Shown piece after piece: positions 11,101-20,500 of a stretch of 64,000 bases of DNA. Position 1 is the first letter of the stretch. Every line of letters starts with the position of its first letter. Position numbers and translations under genes: made by a program. The stretch comes from Luidia sarsii (taxonomy: Eukaryota; Echinodermata; Asteroidea; Paxillosida; Luidiidae): contig OX465115.1 in the NCBI GenBank assembly GCA_949987565.1, positions 6,142,840 through 6,206,839 of the forward strand, read 5' to 3'. A model generated the notes under the pieces. The model was given only the letters and a program-made list of their open reading frames with translations, was not told the origin of the DNA and ran no database searches.

Positions 11101-14100
11101 TGCAGAAATTCGGCTTGGATGGCTACACATTTTGGGTTTTTTTCTGGGGGTAATTAGCAAAAAATCTTCTCGGCTAAGGGCACTAAAATGAAAAGAATCT
11201 GAGAGATGAAGGTCCAAACTACAATTTTAAGTATAGCTACAAATACTGAGAGACTTTTTGTGTGGAATAATTGGCTTTGAAAGTGAGTGTTTTTGTAGTG
11301 TTCAATGGGAGCTCGATTTAGTGTTCTGCACCCATAGAGCTCTATTAAAATTGTCTAGCGCCCTCTGTTGACCAAAATTTGTCAAGTTCAAATATCTGGC
11401 CTACAAATTAATGGTGTAGCTTGTCTGGCGCCCTCTATTGCCCAATTTTGTCAAGTTCAAATGACCAACCCCAAAACATTGGCAAATTTAGTCTTCTTTG
11501 CTCATTTCCACTCCTGTTCTGCACCAAATGAGGTGCAAAAATACCCACTATACTCACATGATTGCATGTATATTAAACATTGGTCGCACAATTGGTCCAT
11601 TTAAATTCGTACCTGATTATCACAGACGTCATTGTCACTGTCATAGACACATCGGCCATAAGGGCCATTGCGCAGGGCATCGGTGACATTCTCAATGGAA
11701 GGAGTGCCACAAAGAACTGACACTGGCCAGTTAGTCTCACCCTGAAACAAATAGACATCAAGTCCAAGTCCTAGATTTAATTTCAATAAGTTGCAGACCA
11801 AGATATCAATGCCCAAGACTGAGACCAAGATCTCAATGCCCAAGACTGAGACAGAGATCTCAATGCCCAAGACTGAGACCGAGATCTCAATGCCCAAAAC
11901 TGAGACCAAGATCTCAATGCCCAAGACTGAGACAGAGATCTCAATGCCCAAGACTGAGACCGAGATCTCAATGCCCAAGACTGAGACCGAGATCTCAATG
12001 CCCAAGACTGAGACCAAGATCTCAATGCCCAAGACTGAGACAGAGATATCAATGCCCAAGACTGAGACCAAGATCTCAATGCCCAAGACTGAGACAGAGA
12101 TCTCAATGCCCAAGACTGAGACCAAGATATCAATGCCCAAGACTGAGACCAAGATCTCAATGCCCAAGACTGAGACAGAGATCTCAATGCCCAAGACCGA
12201 GACCCAGATCTCAATGCCCAAAACTGAGACCGAGATCTCAATGCCCAAGACTGAGACCAAGATCTCAATGCCCAAGACTGAGACAGAGATCTCAATGCCC
12301 AAGACCGAGACCCAGATCTCAATGCCCAAAACTGAGACCGAGATCTCAATGCCCAAGACTGAGACTGAGATCTCAATGCCCAAGACTGAGACCCAGATCT
12401 CAATGCCCAAGACCGAGACCGAGATCTCAATGCCCAAGACTGAGACCGAGATCTCAATGCCCAAGACTGAGACCCAGATCTCAATGCCCAAGACCGAGAC
12501 CGAGATCTCAATGCCCAAGACTGAGACCGAAATCTCAATGCCCAAGACTGAGACCCAGATCTCAATGCCCAAGACTGAGACAGAGATCTCAATGCCCAAG
12601 ACTGAGACCCAGATCTCAATGCCCAAGACTGAGACAGAGATCTCAATGCCCAAGACTGAGACCCAGATCTCAATGCCCAAGACTGAGACTGAGATCTCAA
12701 TGCCCAAGACTGAGACCCAGATCTCAATGCCCAAGACTGAGACCCAGATCTCAATGCCCAAGACTGAGACCGAGATCTCAATGCCCAAGACTGAGACCGA
12801 GATATCAAATGCCCAAGACTGAGACCGAGATCTCAATGCCCAAGACTGAGACCGAGATCTCAATGCCCAAGACTGAGACCGAGATCTCAATGTCCAAGAC
12901 TGAGACCGAGATCTCAATGTTCAAGACTGAGACCGAGTTCTCAATGCCCAAGACTGAGACCGAGACCTCATCAAATGCCCAAGACTGAGACCGAGATCTC
13001 AATGCCCAAGACTGAGATCGAGATCTCAATGCCCAAGACTGAGACCAAGATATCAATGCCCAAGACTGAGACCGAGATCTCATCAATGCCCAAGACTGAG
13101 ACCGAGATCTCAATGCCCAAGACTGAGACCTAGACCTCAACACCCAAGACTGAGACCGAGATCTCAATGTCCAAGACTGAGACCTCAATGTCCTAGACTG
13201 CTTTGCATCTAAGATGGCCTGTACGTACCGATTTCACACAATCCAAGTAGAATCTCTTGGCTGAGTAACAGCAATCCTGTTCAACGGGGCAATCCAGACA
13301 TCTAGAGGCTGCTCCTGATGGCTGGGAAGAAATATAAAGACACAAGGTTCTGGGTCAATGAACTATATTCACCAAGAAAATGGCTCTGGCGAGAGGAAAA
13401 ACTTTTCAAGTGAACAAAAAGAAAGGAAGGGCAAGCAGTAGGGAAGGGATCATAGGAGGAAAGCCGGTAGACAGACCAGGGTGAGATCAAAGGGAAGGGC
13501 AAGCAGTAGGGAAGGGATCAAAGGAGAAAAGCTGGTAGACAGACCAGGGTGAGATCAAAGGGAAGGGATCATAGGAGGAAAGCTGGTAGACAGACCAGGG
13601 TGAGATCAAAGGGAAGGGCAAACAGTAGGGAAGGGATCATAGGAGGAAAGCCGGTAGACAGACCAGGGTGAGATCAAAGGGAAGGGCAAGCAGTAGGGAA
13701 GGGATCAAAGGAGAAAAGCTGGTAGACAGACCAGGGTGAGATCAAAGGGAAGGGATCATAGGAGGAAAGCCGGTAGACAGACCAGGGTGAGATCAAAGGG
13801 AAGGGCAAGCAGTAGGGAAGGGATCAAAGGAGGAAAGCCGGTAGACAGACCAGGGTGAGATCAAAGGGAAGGGCAAGCAGTAGGGAAGGGATCAAAGGAG
13901 GAAAGCTGGTAGACAGACCAGGGTGAGATCAAAGGGAAGGGCAAGCAGTAGGGAAGGGATCAAAGAAGGAAAGCCGGTAGACAGACCAGGGTGAGATCAA
14001 AGGGAAGGGCAAGCAGTAGGGAAGGGATCATAGGTGGAAAGCCGGTAGACAGACCAGGGTGAGATCAAAGGGAAGGGCAAGCAGTAGGGAAGGGATCAAA

Positions 14101-17100
14101 GGAGGAAAGCTGGTAGACAGACCAGGGTGAGATCAAAGGGAAGGGCAAGCAGTAGGGAAGGGATCAAAGAAGGAAAGCCGGTAGACAGACCAGGGTGAGA
14201 TCAAAGGGAAGGGCAAGCAGTAGGGAAGGGATCATAGGAGGAAAGCCGGTAGACAGACCAGGGTGAGATCAAAGGGAAGGGCAAGCAGTAGGGAAGGGAT
14301 CATAGGAGGAAAGTCGGTAGACAGACCAGGGTGAGATCAAAGGGAAGGGCAAGCAGTAGGGAAGGGATCAAAGGAGAAAAGCTGGTAGACAGACCAGGGT
14401 GAGATCAAAGGGAAGGGATCATAGGAGGAAAGCCGGTAGACAGACCAGGGTGAGATCAAAGGGAAGGGCAAGCAGTAGGGAAGGGATCAAAGGAGGAAAG
14501 CTGGTAGACAGACCAGGGTGAGATCAAAGGGAAGGGCAAGCAGTAGGGAAGGGATCAAAGGAGAAAAGCTGGTAGACAGACCAGGGTGAGATCAAAGGGA
14601 AGGGCAAGCAGTAGGGAAGGGATCAAAGGAGGAAAGCTGGTAGACAGACCAGGGTGAGATCAAAGGGAAGGGTAAGCAGTAGGGAAGGGATCATAGGAGG
14701 AAAGCCGGTAGACAGACCAGGGTGAGATCAAAGGGAAGGGCAAGCAGTAGGGAAGGGATCATAGGAGGAAAGCTGGTAGACAGACCAGGGTGAGATCAAA
14801 GGGAAGGGCAAGCAGTAGGGAAGGGATCAAAGGAGGAAAGCTGGTAGACAGACCAGGGTGAGATCAAAGGGAAGGGCAAGCAGTAGGGAAGGGATCAAAG
14901 GAGGAACGCTGGTAGACATACCAGGGTGAGATCAAAGGGAAGGGCAAGCAGTAGGGAAGGGATCAAAGGAGAAAAGCTGGTAGACAGACCAGGGTGAGAT
15001 CAAAGGGAAGGGCAAGCAGTAGGGAAGGGATCAAAGGAGGAAAGCTGGTAGACAGACCAGGGTGAGATCAAAGAGAAGGGCAAGCAGTAGGGAAGGGATC
15101 AAAGGAGGAAAGCTGGTAGACAGACCAGGGTGAGATCAAAGGGAAGGGCAAACAGTAGGGAAGGGATCAAAGGAGGAAAGCTGGTAGACAGACCAGGGTG
15201 AGATCAAAGGGAAGGGCAAGCAGTAGGGAAGGGATCAAAGGAGGAAAGCTGGTAGACAGACCAGGGTGAGATCAAAGGGAAGGGCAAGCAGTAGGGAAGG
15301 GATCAAAGGAGGAAAGCTGGTAGACAGACCAGGGTGAGATCAAAGGGAAGGGCAAGCAGTAGAGAAGGGATCAAAGGAGGAAAGCTGATAGACAGACCAG
15401 GGTGAGATCAAAGGGAAGGGCAAGCAGTAGGGAAGGGATCAAAGGAGGAAAGAAATACCTGATTTTCTTTCTTGAAATGGAACAGAGATCCAAAGGAAGA
15501 CACCTTAGTACATCTGTGAATAGGAAGTGATAAACATCTCAACAAGTTGATTAGGAAATACCAAAAAATTGAAAAATATAGTGCCTCAATACTAATAATA
15601 TTTATAGTAATAATGTCCATTATGAGCAAAAACTCAGACATAAGCAAAAAGTACATGGATAGGAGTATAAAAACAAGTGATGTTCTATCTGTAAAGCCAG
15701 TTGCCATGGGTACCATCTTACCCGGCTATGAGTTTGAGTATGAGCTTTTTCGATGAAAACTGATACCTGTATTTGTCTATGACAAGTGGCTGTATCATAC
15801 AGTATCAGCAGTTTGACGAAACGCAAGTAAGACACCTACTTGTACTTGTGCATCCACCACAGCAGAAGGTCGACGTCATGGCAACATTTGGCCAGTAGAG
15901 CAAAAGTAGACGTATCCTCCTTGCACCAATTTCCACGGACATAGGCATGCGCAAAGTGCCAGTAACCAACCTATGGATGAACGGATGCATGGATAGAGGG
16001 ACGAACAAATAAACAAGAAAATTAACAAACATTAAGCACACAGAGCATTTTTCATTTCAATAGACAATGTTTTCATGAAATGCCCTATAAGTGAAGTAGA
16101 TGCCCTAGAGGGTACGTGGCCCATGCAGGGAGACATACAATCAATCACGGCACTTCCTGTCAGTCAAGAGCGCGAGCAGTGCATTGTGGGATTAACAAAA
16201 ATGGTGCGATTCAGCAGAGCTTTCCCACACACACAGCATGGCAGATACATGTGATTAATTATTAGGACAAGTCTCACTCAAAGTAGAGTCTGAATTTTGA
16301 TTAAAATCCCACTAATAATCGTGTTTATTGTATCCACACACAAAAAGTGGGGTTTGAATCACGATTTGTATCCCACTACTAATAGTGTATATTAGCGAGC
16401 TTTCGTTTTACGACGGGAGAAATCTAGTACGGTAATTCGAGCCGAACATAGATCTGCGCATGCGCGACAGCCTGCAAGTCCCCGTACCGTTGAAATCTGG
16501 GACCGTTGAGTGGGGAAATAGCGTCCGGTCCAGAACACAACGCAGAGCAGTCGGCTACTGCGCTGCATGCAGTGCGTATACCCGTCGCGTAAACAGAACG
16601 AAACAGCTTCCAAACAGGATGGGAGCTTGGGTGCGGGAACGGTTGCAGTCTGCGAAATCTCCCCGAACTGTGCGCTGTCCGACGTAAAACGAAAGCCCGC
16701 TAATGTGTCCACAAAAAAGTGGGGTTTGAATTGTGATTCAAATCGCGAACCCAAAAAATCGCATTCATTTAAGCCAGTGGAAATGGCCCTTGTGCAGTAT
16801 TTTCAACCACTCCATGCCTTGAATTCTTGCTTATTGTCACTTTTTGTACCTGTTCTATATGTTGTATGTTCACAACATCTCCCACAGTACCATTGTCTAT
16901 CAACTCCTTGATCTTCTTCATAGTTGGAGAGTAACGGAGGACGTAGCAGACGGAGAAGATGACATTGTTCCGCTTGACTGCTTCGATGATGTCTCGACAT
17001 CCTTGCTCAGTTGTCTGCAGTAAGTATCAAAATATGTCTTGAATCAGGACTCGAATCTAAACCTAAGGTTTAATGTACAAGTGCTCTTAGCTTCTCATCT

Positions 17101-17482
17101 ATCCAGCCCTTAGATGGTGGCCTTTCCAAATAGTCAACTAGTCTTTGCCAGGTCGGGGGCGCCAGTCAGAAGCAAATCAACCATTTACTGCCGTATATCT
17201 CAGACCAATGATCATACCCTTGTTATTGCGGATGATTTTTTAAGAAGTACACGGCCATGCAATGTCTAAAGAGAGAGGAATAGAGATAGAGAGAGGGAGG
17301 AAGAGAGGGAGAGAAAGGAATAGAGATAGAGAGAGAGAGAGAGGAAGAGAGGGAGAGACAGGAATAGAGATAGAGAGAGAGGAAGAGAGGGAGAGAAAGG
17401 AAGAGGGAGAATGAGTTAGAAAGAGAGATAGAGAGAGAGAGGGAGAGACGGAGAGAGAGAGAGAGAGGAAGAGAGAGAGGAG

Positions 17483-17537
<55 letters not shown>

Positions 17538-20500
17538 AAGAAAGAGAGAGAGAGATAGTCGAGTATGTTATTTAGGGTTTGTTCTTGCAGGTATGCAAAT
17601 GAGCTGCTAAACTGGTTTTGGATCTACATGGCTGTCTGTATTGGCTACAGATGAAGTCACTAATATTAGCAATGAAGCGGCGAAGGTTTATGAGCTGACA
17701 AATAGTCTGTGGCCCGGTTCTCCTGGACTGTTTTGGTTCAAACACCGTGCCGCGTTGGTCTGGATGAGGCTGGCTGCTCACCGGTATCCCGCTAGTACAC
17801 CACTGTGAAAGGACAAGGGCTTTTTGGGAGGACACAATTCCATTGGAAAAGAGTGAGATGGGGGTTGGGTTGGCAGAAAGGGAAGGCAAGGGAGAAGAAA
17901 AACCCGGGAGAAATCAAAAACAGGAGTTGTAACTTACAGCCATTGGTTTTTCCAGCAGGATATTGTAGCCAGCCTCAGCACAAGCCACTGCAGGGTCCTA
18001 CAAGACCAGCAGAATCACAACCAATCAATTTGAAGAAAGGAAAGAAAGTTCAATACATGATAGTCTAATTCCTTTCTCTTCTCAAAACTTTCCGTTTCAA
18101 TCCAAGCAGGACCTTTCTCAGAAAGGATCGAAACATCAGGCCCTGATTTTTTTGGGATAAATTTTCATTTTGGTTTATTTAGCTACTACTTCTATTATTG
18201 CTATGAAAGCGGTGTCAGAAAACTGACTTAAATGACCAAAATTGAAGATGAGTAGTCCACACACGTTGCAAACTGCTCAAATGACCCAAATGCAAACTTA
18301 CAAATTAGGAGGGCCTGACATTTCAATCCCAGCAGGACATTTCATTCTTTTAGGATAAGATAAACCGTCGTGCCCTTCTTTTTCATCAAAATTAAAAATC
18401 TGAAGCACTCGAATGGCTTGACACTTTGATGGGAATGACCCTCTCACTTCTTTTTGAGAATCTGGTTGGAACATTTGCTCGTATTCCTCAGAAAATAAAA
18501 TGCTTACTTACCCTGTGAAAACGATCAGGAGTTGAAATGATGACAAAATCTGCAAACTTGTCTAATGCAACCACTTTTTTCCAATCTGTGGAGTAGGAAA
18601 GTAAATACAACTTGCTTTTGTTTGCAAATAGGTAAGTTAACTTCTTAGGTGATTTCACTCTGGTGTGTGTACCAGCTTTCCTCCTTTGATCCCTTCCCTA
18701 CTGCTTGCCCTTCCCTTTGATCTCACCCTGGTCTGTCTACCAGCTTTCCTCCTTTGATCCCTTCCCTACTGCTTGCCCTTCCCTTTGATCTCACCTTGGT
18801 CTGTCTACCAACTTTCCTCCTTTGATCCCTTCCCTACTGCTTGCCCTTCCCTTTGATCTCACCTTGGTCTGTCTACCAACTTTCCTCCTTTGATCCCTTC
18901 CCTACTGCCTGTCTTTCCCTTTGATCCCACCCTGGTCTGTCTACCAGCTTTCCTCCTTTGATCCCTTCCCTACTGCTTGCCCTTCCCTTTGATCTCACCT
19001 TGGTCTGTCTACCAACTTTCCTCCTTTGATCCCTTCCCTACTGCCTGTCTTTCCCTTTGATCCCACCCTGGTCTGTCTACCAGCTTTCCTCCTTTGATCC
19101 CTTCCCTACTGCTTGCCCTTCCCTTTGATCTCACCCTGGTCTGTCTACCAGCTTTCCTCCTTTGATCCATTCCCTATTGCTTGCCCTTCCCTTTGATCTC
19201 ACCCTGGTCTGTCTACCAGCTTTCCTCCTTTGATCCATTCCCTACTGCTTGCCCTTCCCTTTGATCTCACCCTGGTCTGTCTACCAGCTTTCCTCCTTTG
19301 ATCCATTCCCTACTGCTTGCCCTTCCCTTTGATCTCACCCTGGTCTGTCTACCAGCTTTCCTCCTTTGATCCCTTCCGTACTGCTTGCCCTTTCCTTTGA
19401 TCTCACCCTGGTCTGTCTACCAGCTTTCCTCCTTTGATCCCATCCCTACTGCTTGCCCTTCCCTTTGATCTCACCCTGGTCTGTCTACCAGCTTTCCTCC
19501 TTTGATCCCTTCCCTACTGCCTGTCTTTCCCTTTGATCCCACCCTGGTCTGTCTACCAGCTTTCCTCCTTTGATCCCTTCCCTACTGCTTGCCCTTCCCT
19601 TTGATCTCACCCTGGTCTGTCTACCAGCTTTCCTCCTTTGATCCATTCCCTACTGCTTGCCCTTCCCTTTGATCTCACCCTGGTCTGTCTACCAGCTTTC
19701 CTCCTTTGATCCATTCCCTACTGCTTGCCCTTCCCTTTGATCTCACCCTGGTCTGTCTACCAGCTTTCCTCCTTTGATCCATTCCCTACTGCTTGCCCTT
19801 CCCTTTGATCTCACCCTGGTCTGTCTACCAGCTTTCCTCCTTTGATCCATTCCCTACTGCTTGCCCTTCCCTTTGATCTCACCCTGGTCTGTCTACCAGC
19901 TTTCCTCCTTTGATCCCTTCCGTACTGCTTGCCCTTTCCTTTGATCTCACCCTGGTCTGTCTACCAGCTTTCCTCCTTTGATCCCTTCCGTACTGCTTCC
20001 CCTTTCCTATGATCTCACCCTGGTCTGTCTACCAGCTTTCCTCCTTTGATCCCTTCCCTACTGCTTGCCCTTCCCTTTGATCTCACCCTGGTCTGTCTAC
20101 CAGCTTTCCTCCTTTGATCCATTCCCTACTGCTTGCCCTTCCCTTTGATCTCACCCTGGTCTGTCTACCAGCTTTCCTCCTTTGATCCATTCCCTACTGC
20201 TTGCCCTTCCCTTTGATCTCACCCTGGTCTGTCTACCAGCTTTCCTCCTTTGATCCATTCCCTACTGCTTGCCCTTCCCTTTGATCTCACCCTGGTCTGT
20301 CTACCAGCTTTCCTCCTTTGATCCATTCCCTACTGCTTGCCCTTCCCTTTGATCTCACCCTGGTCTGTCTACCAGCTTTCCTCCTTTGATCCCTTCCCTA
20401 CTGCTTGCCCTTCCCTTTGATCTCACCCTGGTCTGTCTACCAGCTTTCCTCCTTTGATCCCTTCCCTACTGCTTGCCCTTCCCTTTGATCTCACCCTGGT

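Noticed and set aside
11601..13188. ORFs of 438, 341, 343 and 127 codons on both strands
   Set aside because: All are translations of the 27-bp minisatellite. Only the 43-residue exon at 11613-11741 is real.
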